Source: Betaproteobacteria bacterium
Lineage (GTDB): Bacteria > Bdellovibrionota_B > Oligoflexia > Silvanigrellales > Silvanigrellaceae
Direction: 5' to 3'
Assembly (NCBI GenBank): GCA_016868315.1
Contig: VGHE01000004.1
Coordinates: forward strand, 124,001 to 188,000
Length of the DNA stretch: 64,000 bases
Part shown: positions 1-10,562 of the stretch, in pieces
Numbering within the stretch: the first letter of the stretch is position 1
How the letters are laid out: each line of letters starts with the position of its first letter
Notes under the pieces: model-generated
What the model was told of the DNA's origin: nothing
Seen by the model: only the letters and a program-made list of their open reading frames with translations
The model's database searches: none
Translations under genes and position numbers: made by a program

Positions 1-158
1 CCCGTGCCGCCGCGCAGACGGCTGAGCGCAAAAAGAAGAAGAAACGAAGGGACGCTCCGGCGCGATTGAGCAGCATGGGAACCGATGAAAAGAAGCGGCT
101 GAAAAAGAAAAAACTAAAGAAGCGCAAAAAGAAAAAGAAAAAATCAGGAAAAGTATAA
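1..158 (+). CDS. C-terminal fragment of an unidentified protein with extremely Lys-rich tail (truncated by window edge)
   Basis: Open frame from base 3 to TAA at 156-158: ...RAAAQTAERKKKKRRDAPARLSSMGTDEKKRLKKKKLKKRKKKKKKSGKV*; lies 3 nt upstream of the helicase ATG. Confidence 0.6.
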   Translation, partial: RAAAQTAERKKKKKRRDAPARLSSMGTDEKKRLKKKKLKKRKKKKKKSGKV

Positions 159-161
159 GCC

Positions 162-2621
162 ATGACTGACGCCCGCATCGACTCCACCGCCCGACTCAAT
201 CCAGCTCAACAAACGGCGGTCGAGACCCTTGCAGGGCCCTTGGTTGTTTATGCCGGCGCTGGAAGTGGCAAAACCCGTGTGATTTGTCACCGCATTGCAG
301 CGCTTATCGATCGTGGTGTCCCACCAAGCTCAATTCTCGCGGTGACGTTCACAAATAAAGCAGCAAAAGAAATGCGTGAGCGTGTTGAGCATATTGTGGG
401 CGGACGAGCCCGCAGCATGGTTGTCTCAACCTTCCACTCTGCCTGTGCGCGCTTTCTGCGAATCTTTGCAAGAGAGGCTGGTTACAACGAATCGTTCAGC
501 ATTCTCGATGACGACGACCAAAAAGCACTCATCAAAGAAGTTTCGCAGTCTCTGAATGTTCCCGACAAACTGCTGAGCGTTGCGACAATCAAAAACAAGA
601 TCGACAGACTCAAAAACGCAGGCATCTCGCCTGACGATTACGCCAAACAAATCCGCGACCTTGCCATCGACGCTTTACATGCAGCACGTGAGCGGCTGCG
701 CAGATATGGTGAAGATGAAAACGCAGAACTCATCCAAAAATGTTATGCGCTTTACCAGTATCGTCTGAAGTCCCAGAATGCCATGGACTTTAACGACCTT
801 TTGCTCGTGATGGTTAATCTTCTGCAATCCAACAAAGGTGTGCTGCAACAGCTCCAAAATCGCTTTCAATATTTTCTGGTCGACGAGTTCCAGGACACAA
901 ACCCAATCCAATTCCGGCTCATCCAGACACTTGCATCACACACCGAAAATCTTTGCATTGTGGGCGATGATGATCAATCAATTTACTCGTGGCGCGGCGC
1001 GGAGCCATCGTTCATTCTGGACTTTCAGAAATATTACCCGCAGGCTCAAATCATCAAACTCGAGCAGAATTACCGAAGCTCAGGAAACATTGTTAAGGCG
1101 GCAACTCATCTGATTGCGCACAACCTGCGTCGAGCACCCAAGACCCTCTGGACAGACGCACAAGCAGGCGACGACGTTACATGCCGCAGCGCAACCGACC
1201 CCTACGAAGAGGCGCAGTACATTTGTTCTGAACTGCTCAAAAAGTACGAACAAAGAAAACGCTTTGCAGACTTTGCAATACTCTACAGAACCAACGCGCA
1301 AAGCCGTGTTCTCGAGGATGAGCTGCGGCGCCGCATGCTGCCTTATATCATTTACGGATCGGTGCGATTCTATGAGCGTGCGGAAATCAAAACGCTATTG
1401 TCTTACCTCAGACTCATTGTGAATCCCGACGACAACAGTGCGTTCTCACGCGCCATTGGCACACCACGTCGAGGCTTCGGCGACAAAGCCCTCGAAAAAC
1501 TTAAAGAGGTTGCCGCGCAGAAAAATCAGTCTCTCTTGCGTGTGGCTTGCGCACTTGCGCGCAATGAATACACCGCTGATATTGGCCGCGGTCTCTCAGC
1601 GCTCAAAACTTTCGAACGCCTCTATTCTAAAGCGCGCAGCTCACTCGATTTAACAGGCAGACCCTCGGCCGTGCTGCGTGATATCCTCAGTGAAATTCAA
1701 TTCGAAGATTTCCTACGCAGCGCTTATCCCGAGGATTTCGACGACCGCTGGCTTAACGTTGTAGAACTTCAAAACGCTCTCGTAGAAACCGAGAATCGTC
1801 CTGAAGATGCAAATCTGGATGAACTTGAAATGGCTCTGCGTGCACCCACGGATATCTTCAGCGGCAGCAGCGCCGACAGTCCGGGCGCTAAAATCTTGAG
1901 CCGCTTTCTTGAGCAGGCTCTGCTCACTGTTGAGCCCACAGTTCAAAGCGTTCAAGCAGGACAATCCGATGCAATAACGCTCATGACCATCCACTCATCT
2001 AAGGGACTTGAGTTTCCTGCTGTGTTCATTTGCGGCCTAGAGGAGGGAATTCTCCCGCACAACAACAGCCTCGACAGCGAACCCGCCATCGAGGAAGAGC
2101 GCAGGCTTCTTTACGTCGCAATGACGCGCGCACGCGAATCGCTCACACTCACAAACATTCGCCGCAATCGCTTCAGACCCGATCTTCCAGCTGAGGCCAG
2201 CCGCTTTTTGGCTGAGCTGCCAAGCGATGGGGTGCAGCACGAACGACGCCGTTCGAGTGGTTCGGGCTGGGGTCTAAATTCAGCAACTACAGCTTTGTAT
2301 GCCGATGACGAGGTGAGGAGTTTTCGAACAACAACAGCAACTCGCCCGCAAGACGAGTCGCTCAACAAAATCCGCAAAGACGTTTTTTCATTCATGAAAT
2401 CAGCCGACACTCTGAGTCAAGACAACAGCGGTGCCGACGGAACATCGACCAGAGAAACCGAAAGCGCTACATGGTTCGAAGGTCAGCGCGTCAAGCACAA
2501 GCTGTTTGGAACGGGCATTGTGCAGCGCATAGAAAAAAGTCTCGATGGCTTTCGGCTGGAGATTCGTTTTCCTGTGGTTGGAGTGAAGAAACTTCTGCAC
2601 ACCTACGTGCAACCTGAGTGA
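162..2621 (+). CDS. UvrD/PcrA/Rep-family ATP-dependent DNA helicase (SF1)
   Basis: LNPAQQTAVETLAGPLVVYAGAGSGKTRV (Walker A), DEFQDTNPIQ, GDDDQSIYSWRGA, LMTIHSSKGLEF, LLYVAMTRA motifs. Confidence 0.96.
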   Translation: MTDARIDSTARLNPAQQTAVETLAGPLVVYAGAGSGKTRVICHRIAALIDRGVPPSSILAVTFTNKAAKEMRERVEHIVGGRARSMVVSTFHSACARFLRIFAREAGYNESFSILDDDDQKALIKEVSQSLNVPDKLLSVATIKNKIDRLKNAGISPDDYAKQIRDLAIDALHAARERLRRYGEDENAELIQKCYALYQYRLKSQNAMDFNDLLLVMVNLLQSNKGVLQQLQNRFQYFLVDEFQDTNPIQFRLIQTLASHTENLCIVGDDDQSIYSWRGAEPSFILDFQKYYPQAQIIKLEQNYRSSGNIVKAATHLIAHNLRRAPKTLWTDAQAGDDVTCRSATDPYEEAQYICSELLKKYEQRKRFADFAILYRTNAQSRVLEDELRRRMLPYIIYGSVRFYERAEIKTLLSYLRLIVNPDDNSAFSRAIGTPRRGFGDKALEKLKEVAAQKNQSLLRVACALARNEYTADIGRGLSALKTFERLYSKARSSLDLTGRPSAVLRDILSEIQFEDFLRSAYPEDFDDRWLNVVELQNALVETENRPEDANLDELEMALRAPTDIFSGSSADSPGAKILSRFLEQALLTVEPTVQSVQAGQSDAITLMTIHSSKGLEFPAVFICGLEEGILPHNNSLDSEPAIEEERRLLYVAMTRARESLTLTNIRRNRFRPDLPAEASRFLAELPSDGVQHERRRSSGSGWGLNSATTALYADDEVRSFRTTTATRPQDESLNKIRKDVFSFMKSADTLSQDNSGADGTSTRETESATWFEGQRVKHKLFGTGIVQRIEKSLDGFRLEIRFPVVGVKKLLHTYVQPE

Positions 2622-2622
2622 C

Positions 2623-3342
2623 ATGAATTCGATGAAACAGGGAGATGACTGCGTGACGGCTCAGAACATCAACAATGTAATTAAAATTGCCCCGTCTATT
2701 GCTGCGGGTCGCCTGCTCCATCTCGGTGATGAAATCAAACGGCTCGAAGAAGCGGGCGTCGATGCCATCCATTTCGACGTCATGGATGGGCACTTTGTTC
2801 CTTTGCTGACCATTGGCGTACCCTTTCTTGAGCAAGTACGGGAGGCAACAAACCTCCACCTCGACGTGCATATTATGGTGACAAATCCCGACGACGTCGT
2901 GGATGACTACCTGAAGGCTGGTGCAGACACCCTCAGTTTTCACATCGAGGCTGCGCGTCACGCACACCGTTTATGCACCCGAATCAAGCAAGCTGGTCGA
3001 CGCGCGGGCATCGCACTCAACCCCGCAACCCACTGGCAGAACATTGAATTTTTACTGCCGGAGCTCGACCAAGTGACCATCATGACAGTCAATCCGGGGT
3101 ACTCGAGACAGCAGCACCTCACCAGCATGCACCCGAAAATACGTGAGTTTGCCAACTTTTGCCGCGCCCAGAACTATGCGATAGACATTTGCGTCGATGG
3201 CGGGGTCAACCTCGGGAATGCTGGTACTCTCGCGCAATTGGGAGCCACAATCCTGGTCGCTGGCGGAGCCGTCTTCAACGGTGGCAGCACAGTTGACGCC
3301 GTTCAAGCGCTGCGCCTGGCCGCAGCGACGCCTCCGGCTTGA
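2623..3342 (+). CDS. rpe: ribulose-phosphate 3-epimerase
   Basis: IAPSIAAGRLLHLGDEIKRLEEAGVDAIHFDVMDGHFVP...VTIMTVNPGYSRQQH...ICVDGGVNLGNA...LVAGGAVF. Confidence 0.93.
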   Translation: MNSMKQGDDCVTAQNINNVIKIAPSIAAGRLLHLGDEIKRLEEAGVDAIHFDVMDGHFVPLLTIGVPFLEQVREATNLHLDVHIMVTNPDDVVDDYLKAGADTLSFHIEAARHAHRLCTRIKQAGRRAGIALNPATHWQNIEFLLPELDQVTIMTVNPGYSRQQHLTSMHPKIREFANFCRAQNYAIDICVDGGVNLGNAGTLAQLGATILVAGGAVFNGGSTVDAVQALRLAAATPPA

Positions 3343-3382
3343 AGCTATGAACCAGCATCACCAGTAAAGTGAAAAGATCTTC

Positions 3383-4387
3383 ATGCAAGAATTTATCACA
3401 GCAACCAAACCGGAACTCACCGCCCTCGAGCCCCTCTTGGTTGAGTATTTGCTAACTCCCAACGAACCTACGAATGATGTGCTAGGGCACATTTTTAAAG
3501 CCGGCGGTAAACGCGTTCGTCCTGGTCTCTTTTTGCTTGTATCCGAACTCATTGGCTACAACGGAAATCACAAACAACCCATCGCAGCCGTATGCGAGTA
3601 CATCCACACGGCCAGCCTGCTGCACGACGACGTTATCGACAATTCAACACTCCGGCGTGGCAAACCCACAGTAAACTCCATCTGGGGCGACGAAACAGCT
3701 GTTCTCGCTGGCGACCTCATTTACTCTGCAGCATGCCGCCTGATGGTCAAAACCCGCAGCCTCGACCTTATCGACACGTTTGCGGAGTGCATACGCTTCA
3801 TGAGCGAGAGTGAACTTTTTCAACTGGAGCTGCTCTGGAAGAGCGACTTGACCCAGCAACAATATGAGCGCGTTGTCCGGGGCAAAACCGCAATTTTATT
3901 TGAAGCAAGCTGCAAAACTCCTGGATTTCTGGCCAATCTTCCTGAAGCGGCGTGTCAACTGCTCGGAGATTATGGGAATCACCTGGGCTTCGTTTTCCAA
4001 TTTGCAGACGACATCCTCGACTACACGGGCGACGCCAAACAGATCGGCAAATCGGTGTCCGCAGATCTGCGCGCCGGGAAAATTACCCTGCCGGTTCTCT
4101 GCGCTCTCGAGAACGAACGTGCGAAAAACGAGACACTCCTTTCTGGTCTTGTCGCAGAAGCTCTGCACAGCGGTGAATGCACAGATGCGACTCTTGAAAA
4201 GATCATTGCCTTGGTTCACTCCACGGGCGGAATTGCGAGTGCCATTGCACAAGGCAAAGCCCGAGTTACTGCAGCACAAAGCGCACTGAAGAAAGCGGCT
4301 GAAATGCTACCGCCAACCGCCCAAACCTTAAAAACATTCGAGTTGCTCCTGGCTTTGCCAGAATCGCTTCTGCACAGGAGTCACTGA
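3383..4387 (+). CDS. polyprenyl diphosphate synthase (IspB/HepT-like)
   Basis: GGKRVRPGL, LLHDDVIDNSTLRRGKPTVN, FQFADDILDYTGDAKQIGKS (both Asp-rich motifs). Confidence 0.93.
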   Translation: MQEFITATKPELTALEPLLVEYLLTPNEPTNDVLGHIFKAGGKRVRPGLFLLVSELIGYNGNHKQPIAAVCEYIHTASLLHDDVIDNSTLRRGKPTVNSIWGDETAVLAGDLIYSAACRLMVKTRSLDLIDTFAECIRFMSESELFQLELLWKSDLTQQQYERVVRGKTAILFEASCKTPGFLANLPEAACQLLGDYGNHLGFVFQFADDILDYTGDAKQIGKSVSADLRAGKITLPVLCALENERAKNETLLSGLVAEALHSGECTDATLEKIIALVHSTGGIASAIAQGKARVTAAQSALKKAAEMLPPTAQTLKTFELLLALPESLLHRSH

Positions 4388-4390
4388 AAA

Positions 4391-5716
4391 ATGAATTCCA
4401 ACCAAAAATTAAACGTTGTCACGCTCGCCAACGGACTGCGCTTTATCCATGCTAAAGGCAGTGAAACAGCGAGTTTTGAACTCTCGGTTCACATCGACAC
4501 CGGCTCGCGTGATGAAACCACCCACACGAATGGCGTGTCGCATTTCCTCGAGCACATGATGTTTCGCGGTTCCGAGCGATTGCCCAATTCGGTCGCGCTC
4601 GCAGCAGCAATGGAATCGTTCGGCGGCGAAGCCAACGCAATGACTTCTATTGAAAACACTGTTTATTGGCTCAGGGGTTCGGCTCGGCGCCTTGAAGAGG
4701 CTTTCGAAATTTTCTCAGAATTCTTTCTACGACCGAATTTTGCCGATCTTGAAACAGAGCGAGACATCATTCTCCAAGAACTCGCCAACGACTACAACGA
4801 GGCAGGCGACAACATCGACTGTGAAACACTCGCCATGGGTAGCATGTTTCCCGGCCAGTCGATTGGACTGCCGATTATTGGCACCGAGGAAAGCATTCAG
4901 CGTTTGACTCTTGCCGAACTGCGACAAAAACATTCCGAATACTATACGCCCAAGAGCTGCATTTTGACTCTGGTTTCACCGTTTGACACCGAAATTGTAA
5001 CTCGTTTTGCCGAGAAAACTTTTGGTCAACCCTGGACACATGCACGAAACACGACACCAACGCGAGCGATGTTGCCGGAAGATTATTTCAACCAAAGCAA
5101 ACCCAAGCGCACCCTCGTCTTGCAAAACAACTCCGACAACCAATATGTTTTCAAATTGATGTTGCCAGGTGCGGGCGGACTCAACGAAAAAGTCGTACAC
5201 GATATTATCGTCGAAAGACTTCTCGACGACGGAATATCCTCGCGCCTTCCGGCCACCATTCGCGAAAAACATGGACTTGTGTACGACATCAGCGCCGATG
5301 CACAATCCTACGCCGACGTGGGAACCTTCAGCATCGATGCCACGATTTCGCAGAACTGTATGCAGCGCCTCCTCGACGCCCTGCTTATAGAGCTTGTACG
5401 CATTTGCCAGGAGCCTCCAAGTCCCGAGGAGCTACAACGCCTGAAATTTAGATACCTTTTTGACCTCGAAGTGATGGGGGAAAACCACAGCCGACTCATC
5501 ACCCGTGAAGTCACGCAGATGTTTCTGAATATTAAGCTTCCCTTGGGTCATGAATCAGAAATTGTGCAGAGCATAACGCCGGAATCAGTCCAGCAGACGG
5601 CGAAGAAAATTCTCACACATCCGCGTCAAACCGTGGTATTGGTTGGCCCGCGCGCGCGTAAGTTCAGAAGTTCGATAGAGAAGTTCCTCGATCAATTGAC
5701 CCGATGCGGAGGCTGA
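4391..5716 (+). CDS. M16-family zinc metallopeptidase (processing peptidase-like)
   Basis: HFLEHMMFRGSERLP (HxxEH), NAMTSIENTVYW, LxxELVR C-terminal half. Confidence 0.93.
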   Translation: MNSNQKLNVVTLANGLRFIHAKGSETASFELSVHIDTGSRDETTHTNGVSHFLEHMMFRGSERLPNSVALAAAMESFGGEANAMTSIENTVYWLRGSARRLEEAFEIFSEFFLRPNFADLETERDIILQELANDYNEAGDNIDCETLAMGSMFPGQSIGLPIIGTEESIQRLTLAELRQKHSEYYTPKSCILTLVSPFDTEIVTRFAEKTFGQPWTHARNTTPTRAMLPEDYFNQSKPKRTLVLQNNSDNQYVFKLMLPGAGGLNEKVVHDIIVERLLDDGISSRLPATIREKHGLVYDISADAQSYADVGTFSIDATISQNCMQRLLDALLIELVRICQEPPSPEELQRLKFRYLFDLEVMGENHSRLITREVTQMFLNIKLPLGHESEIVQSITPESVQQTAKKILTHPRQTVVLVGPRARKFRSSIEKFLDQLTRCGG

Positions 5717-5721
5717 AGACC

Positions 5722-6693
5722 ATGCGATTTACCAAGCCACAGAAAGTGTCCACTCTCGACATCCGTGCATTCACCGAAGGCGACCCAGCCGACCAAAACA
5801 ACTTTATCCACGAACTAGGCACCGGACTGCGCGAATACGGCTTTGTCATTATTGAAGGCCACGGAATTCCCACCGAGCTAATTCAATCCTGTTACAACAA
5901 GGCAAAGGCATTCTTCCAGTTGCCCACAGCCACCAAACAAAGCTTCAACGTTTCCGGCGGAGGTGGACAGCGCGGCTACACATCCATGGGTCAGGAACAC
6001 GCCAAGGATAGCAAACATCCGGACATCAAAGAATTCTGGCACGTTGGTCGCGAAACCTTCACGCACAAAGAAAACGAGCAACGCTACCCAAAAAACATTT
6101 GGCCCGACACCCACGTTGCGGGGTTTAAGGATAATTTTGCGAGCCTCTACAGCCGCCTCGAAGGCATGGCCAGCACGCTGCTTCAGGCCACCGCACTTCA
6201 CCTCCAGCTGCCACGCAATACCCTTTCAAACATGATTGTCGACGGCAACAGCATCATCCGCGCGCTACACTATCCACCACTTGCCGACGACCAATTCAAA
6301 AGCGGCGCCGTGCGCGCAGCAGCACACGAAGACATCAACTTCATAACAATTCTCTGCGAAGCCACCGAATCCGGCCTTGAACTGCTCACCCACGATAGAA
6401 AATGGTTGGCCGTGGAATCAGGTCCTGGACAAATGGTGGTCGATTCTGGCGATATGCTCAGTCGCATCTGCAATGACATTATTCCATCAACGACACACCG
6501 CGTGGTTAACCCACCCAACAGCAAAAACGTCGCACGCTACTCCATGCCATTTTTTGTGCACCCGCACTCTCAATGCCCACTTGAGGTGCTTCCGGCATGT
6601 GTGAATGCGCAATCGCCTGCCAAATACGCTCCCATCATTGCAGATGAGTTCCTCCACCAGAGGCTCCGGGAAATTGGCCTGGTAAACAAGTAA
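5722..6693 (+). CDS. isopenicillin-N-synthase-like 2-oxoglutarate/Fe(II)-dependent dioxygenase
   Basis: GFVIIEGHGIP N-terminal motif, AAHEDINFIT (HxD), TTHRVVNPP, RYSMPFF (distal His and R-x-S); GGAGG RBS at about 5707 supports the ATG at 5722 rather than 5704. Confidence 0.88.
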   Translation: MRFTKPQKVSTLDIRAFTEGDPADQNNFIHELGTGLREYGFVIIEGHGIPTELIQSCYNKAKAFFQLPTATKQSFNVSGGGGQRGYTSMGQEHAKDSKHPDIKEFWHVGRETFTHKENEQRYPKNIWPDTHVAGFKDNFASLYSRLEGMASTLLQATALHLQLPRNTLSNMIVDGNSIIRALHYPPLADDQFKSGAVRAAAHEDINFITILCEATESGLELLTHDRKWLAVESGPGQMVVDSGDMLSRICNDIIPSTTHRVVNPPNSKNVARYSMPFFVHPHSQCPLEVLPACVNAQSPAKYAPIIADEFLHQRLREIGLVNK

Positions 6694-6711
6694 AAAAGAA
6701 AGCAATGCAGA

Positions 6712-7773
6712 ATGACCAACTCCCAGCCAACAAGCACAGGTAACGAAACGACGATGAACCAAAATGCTTCAACCGAAGAAACCAAATTCCTGCTCGAGGT
6801 CAAAGATCTCGTCACCAGCTTCAAAATCGGAAGCCGAGAATTTAATGCTGTCGACTCATGTTCATTCTCTGTCCGACGCGGAAAAACTCTTGGCATCGTA
6901 GGTGAATCGGGTTGCGGGAAATCAGTAACAAGTCTGTCAATCATGCGACTCATTCCATCACCGCCGGGAATGATCAAGGCGGGACGAATTAACTTTGAAG
7001 GTCGAAATCTTCTTGAGCTCAGCGAAGAAGAAATGCGCAAGATGCGTGGCAACAAGATCTCGATGATCTTTCAAGAGCCCATGACGAGCTTGAATCCTGT
7101 ATTCACAGTTGGCGACCAGATCTCGGAAGTCTTCCGCGTTCACCAGAACAAATCCAAAAAAGAGGCGCGCGAGTTATCAATAGAGATGCTGCGTAAAGTG
7201 CGCATCCCATCTCCCGAAGTGCGCATCGATGAATATCCGCATCAGCTCTCGGGCGGTATGCGGCAACGTGTGATGATTGCGATTGCTCTGGCGTGCAAAC
7301 CCAAACTTCTCATCGCCGATGAGCCAACAACGGCTCTCGATGTAACTATCCAGGCACAGATTCTTGCCCTGATGAATGATCTTCAAAAAGAAAACGACAT
7401 GTCGACAATTCTAATCACCCACGATCTTGGCGTGGTTGCCGAAACCTGCGACGACGTGGTGGTGATGTATGGTGGTAAAATTGTTGAACGAGCAACTGCT
7501 GAGCAGCTCTTCAACCGACCAAAACACCCTTACACGCTCGGGTTACTTGAATCTATCCCGCGCCTCGGGGAGCGTAAAAACCGACTCAAAACCATTCCAG
7601 GTATTGTTCCAAGTCTAGGCAAATTCCCACCCGGATGTCGTTTTCAGGATCGCTGTCCCTTTGTGACTTCCGAGTGCAGAACAGAAGAGCCCCAACTGCG
7701 TCGCCTCTCCGATGGAACTGAAGTGGCCTGCTTCCATTCGTCGGACTCCGGTATGCCCGCCAAAGGAAATTAA
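6712..7773 (+). CDS. ABC transporter ATP-binding protein, oligopeptide type (OppD-like)
   Basis: [62 protein letters not shown]-terminal [12 protein letters not shown] Opp/Dpp motif. Confidence 0.94.
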   Translation: MTNSQPTSTGNETTMNQNASTEETKFLLEVKDLVTSFKIGSREFNAVDSCSFSVRRGKTLGIVGESGCGKSVTSLSIMRLIPSPPGMIKAGRINFEGRNLLELSEEEMRKMRGNKISMIFQEPMTSLNPVFTVGDQISEVFRVHQNKSKKEARELSIEMLRKVRIPSPEVRIDEYPHQLSGGMRQRVMIAIALACKPKLLIADEPTTALDVTIQAQILALMNDLQKENDMSTILITHDLGVVAETCDDVVVMYGGKIVERATAEQLFNRPKHPYTLGLLESIPRLGERKNRLKTIPGIVPSLGKFPPGCRFQDRCPFVTSECRTEEPQLRRLSDGTEVACFHSSDSGMPAKGN

Positions 7774-7775
7774 CC

Positions 7776-8774
7776 ATGAGCACATCAGACGTTCTACTTG
7801 AGGTCAAAGACCTTCAAAAATACTTCCCCGTACAGGGTGGATTGCTTGGACGCGTTGTCGGCAAAGTGCACGCAGTGGATGCGGTTTCTTTCACCGTGCA
7901 GCGCGGCAAAACCCTCGGGCTGGTGGGTGAATCGGGCTGCGGCAAGTCGACACTGGGTCGCACGCTGTTGCGCTTGACCGAACCCTCAGGCGGTAATGTT
8001 ATTTACGAAGGCCGTGACATTACCAAACTTTCCGCAAATGATTTGCGCGCGTTGCGCAAAGAGCTTCAGATCATCTTCCAAGACCCGTTTGCCAGCCTCA
8101 ATCCACGCATGTCCATTCGTGAAATTCTGTCTGAGCCATTCGAAATTCACGGCATGTACAAAGACCCCGCAGAGAGACGTGCCAAGGTCATCGAATTGCT
8201 GAACGAAGTTGGGCTCAACCCGGAAGCTGCGGATCGCTACCCACACGAATTCTCGGGCGGCCAAAGACAACGCATCGGCATTGCCCGCGCGCTTGCTCTC
8301 AAGCCCAAGCTCATCGTCGCCGACGAGCCTGTCAGTGCGTTGGACGTTTCTATTCAGAGCCAAATTTTGAACTTAATGATGGATCTGCGCGATAAATATG
8401 GCCTGAGCTACATATTTATTGCCCACGACCTTGCAGTTATTGAACACATCTCCGATGAAATCGCGGTCATGTATCTTGGTAAAATCGTAGAACACACCAC
8501 TTCTACAGAGCTTTACAGCCGCCCCTTACATCCTTACACTCAGGCACTGATTTCAAGCATCCCTGAGCCAAAAATTGGAGCGAAGAAGGAACGCAAGGTA
8601 CTGCAAGGAGACGTACCCAGCCCCCTCAATCCACCCAGTGGATGCCGCTTCCACACACGTTGCCCCTATGCACAAGATCGCTGCCGGAGCGAGGAGCCAG
8701 CTCTCAGAAATCTTGGCTCCACAGCAGCTCCACACCTGGTCGCATGCCACTTTGCAGGCGAGCTAACGCAGTGA
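7776..8774 (+). CDS. ABC transporter ATP-binding protein, oligopeptide type (OppF-like)
   Basis: [74 protein letters not shown]. Confidence 0.94.
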   Translation: MSTSDVLLEVKDLQKYFPVQGGLLGRVVGKVHAVDAVSFTVQRGKTLGLVGESGCGKSTLGRTLLRLTEPSGGNVIYEGRDITKLSANDLRALRKELQIIFQDPFASLNPRMSIREILSEPFEIHGMYKDPAERRAKVIELLNEVGLNPEAADRYPHEFSGGQRQRIGIARALALKPKLIVADEPVSALDVSIQSQILNLMMDLRDKYGLSYIFIAHDLAVIEHISDEIAVMYLGKIVEHTTSTELYSRPLHPYTQALISSIPEPKIGAKKERKVLQGDVPSPLNPPSGCRFHTRCPYAQDRCRSEEPALRNLGSTAAPHLVACHFAGELTQ

Positions 8775-8833
8775 TACAAGCCCCCGTGAGAACCGGTCTT
8801 GTTTATCACTTTGTTGCTGAAGCGGAGTCTAAA

Positions 8834-10012
8834 ATGTCATCACATCTCGGCCTCGTCGGTTACCACTCGATTCAATTTTTTGTGAAAGACCTCGAACGCG
8901 CTGTTCGCTGGCACAAAGAAAAATTCGACTTCCGTGAGGTTGCGCGCTCAACCAGAGATTCCGAGAAGCGTCATGGCATGCGTAGCATTGTCCTACGGGG
9001 TGCGGGGCAAATTGGCTGGATCTTTACCCAGCCAATCGAAGACGCTTCGACCGCCGGTAAATATCTGAAGTGCCATCCTGAGGGTGTGGGTTTTCTCAAT
9101 TTTGAAGTTAAAAATATTGAGAAAACTTGCGAATTTCTCGCTGAGCGGAAGGCTCCCTTCCTCTACGACATTCAAATCGACAAAGGTGCGAATGGACAAT
9201 GGCGCGAGACAGCAATCGCAACTCCACTCTCTGATGCTGGCTTTCGCTTCATTGAAAAATCGAACTACGCATCGTTTGCGCCGGGCTTCGAGTGGACTGC
9301 AGATTGGAACACTGTCGGTGGCAACAAATATAAATTCTCAGATATCGATCACGTGACTTGCAACATGCGCGCCATGATCGGACTGACCGAGTTTTACCGC
9401 CATTGCCTCGGCTTTGAGCGCTACTGGGGAATCGACTTCCACACGGCACACCACAACCCCACGGGTGGAACGGGCTCTGGGCTTGAAAGTATCGTGATGT
9501 GGGATCCCCACAGTGGCATCAAGTTTGCAACAAACCAGCCGCTCGCGCCCTACTTCAACAATTCACAAATCCAAATCTACATCGAAGACAACGGTGGGGG
9601 TGGAATTCAACACTTTGCACTCTCGGTTCCCGAAATCATCCCCGTTGTGCGAGATCTCCGCAAAGACGGATGCCGCTTCCTCGATGCTCCGGGCAAATAT
9701 TACGAGCAACTCCCTAAACGCATTGAAGAAAATCAAATCGGTACAATCAAAGAACCGATGGATCAAATCCGTAAAGAGGGGATCTTGGTTGACGGCCGCG
9801 AGAACAAATACCTGCTCCAACTCTTTATGAAGGAAATGTGCGAGCAATTCGGCGACACCCGGGGCGGACCGTTCTTCTACGAAATTATTCAGCGCGCAGG
9901 CGACCCGGGCTTCGGTGACGGCAATTTCAAGGCTCTGTTTGATTCCATCGAGCAGGGTCAAGTGGCTCACAGCCGCCAAGAAATGCGTGACCGCATCGAC
10001 TGCTTGTTCTAA
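8834..10012 (+). CDS. hpd: 4-hydroxyphenylpyruvate dioxygenase-like (two VOC domains)
   Basis: GYHSIQFFVKDLERAVRWHKEKFDFREVA, IDHVTCNM...FYRHCLGFERYWGIDFHT, GGGIQHFALSVPEIIPVVRDLRKDGCRFLDAPGKYYEQL, QLFMKEM; the ORF-track start at 8642 overlaps oppF, the internal ATG at 8834 starts the homologous region. Confidence 0.87.
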   Translation: MSSHLGLVGYHSIQFFVKDLERAVRWHKEKFDFREVARSTRDSEKRHGMRSIVLRGAGQIGWIFTQPIEDASTAGKYLKCHPEGVGFLNFEVKNIEKTCEFLAERKAPFLYDIQIDKGANGQWRETAIATPLSDAGFRFIEKSNYASFAPGFEWTADWNTVGGNKYKFSDIDHVTCNMRAMIGLTEFYRHCLGFERYWGIDFHTAHHNPTGGTGSGLESIVMWDPHSGIKFATNQPLAPYFNNSQIQIYIEDNGGGGIQHFALSVPEIIPVVRDLRKDGCRFLDAPGKYYEQLPKRIEENQIGTIKEPMDQIRKEGILVDGRENKYLLQLFMKEMCEQFGDTRGGPFFYEIIQRAGDPGFGDGNFKALFDSIEQGQVAHSRQEMRDRIDCLF

Positions 10013-10098
10013 CAAACCGTCCAGGTGTTGCAGGCTCGAAAGTTGTCTGCTAACTGGCTTAGACCCTGGACTGAGGTCCAAACGAGGAGATGCACATC

Positions 10099-10278
10099 AT
10101 GGGAAAGAAAGACAACCGCCGTACGCGTAAAATGCTCCGTAAAAAGGGCCAGGCGAAGAAAAAGGCTGCTCGTGCACGCAGAATCAAGGGCAGAGCCGCT
10201 GCAGCTGCCACAGCTAAGAAGGCCGCAGCTCCAGCTGCTAAAGCCACCAAGACCAGCACGAAAAAATCCGCACAGTAA
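10099..10278 (+). CDS. small highly basic Lys/Arg/Ala-rich protein (59 aa)
   Basis: MGKKDNRRTRKMLRKKGQAKKKAARARRIKGRAAAAATAKKAAAPAAKATKTSTKKSAQ; GAGGAG RBS at 10084-10089, 9 nt before the ATG at 10099. Confidence 0.65.
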   Translation: MGKKDNRRTRKMLRKKGQAKKKAARARRIKGRAAAAATAKKAAAPAAKATKTSTKKSAQ

Positions 10279-10305
10279 TCCCTTTGATTTCTGTTGGTTT
10301 GCATA

Positions 10306-10396
<91 letters not shown>

Positions 10397-10404
10397 GCAT
10401 CTCT

Positions 10405-10433
10405 AAAGCCCGGGTCAACCCTGGGCTTTTTCT
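10405..10433 (+). terminator. Rho-independent terminator after tRNA-Ser
   Basis: AAAGCCCGGG-TCAA-CCCTGGGCTTTTTCT hairpin followed by T-run. Confidence 0.8.
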
Positions 10434-10562
10434 TTACCCTGGAAACAGCAACTTGAGTTGCGACGCAAATTTCCAGATCGCACCGCCAAATTTCAAGACA
10501 ATAAAATCACAGATCTTTATCTGTTGCTGTAGAATTAAGTAAACTCAGAACGGTCGCAGACG

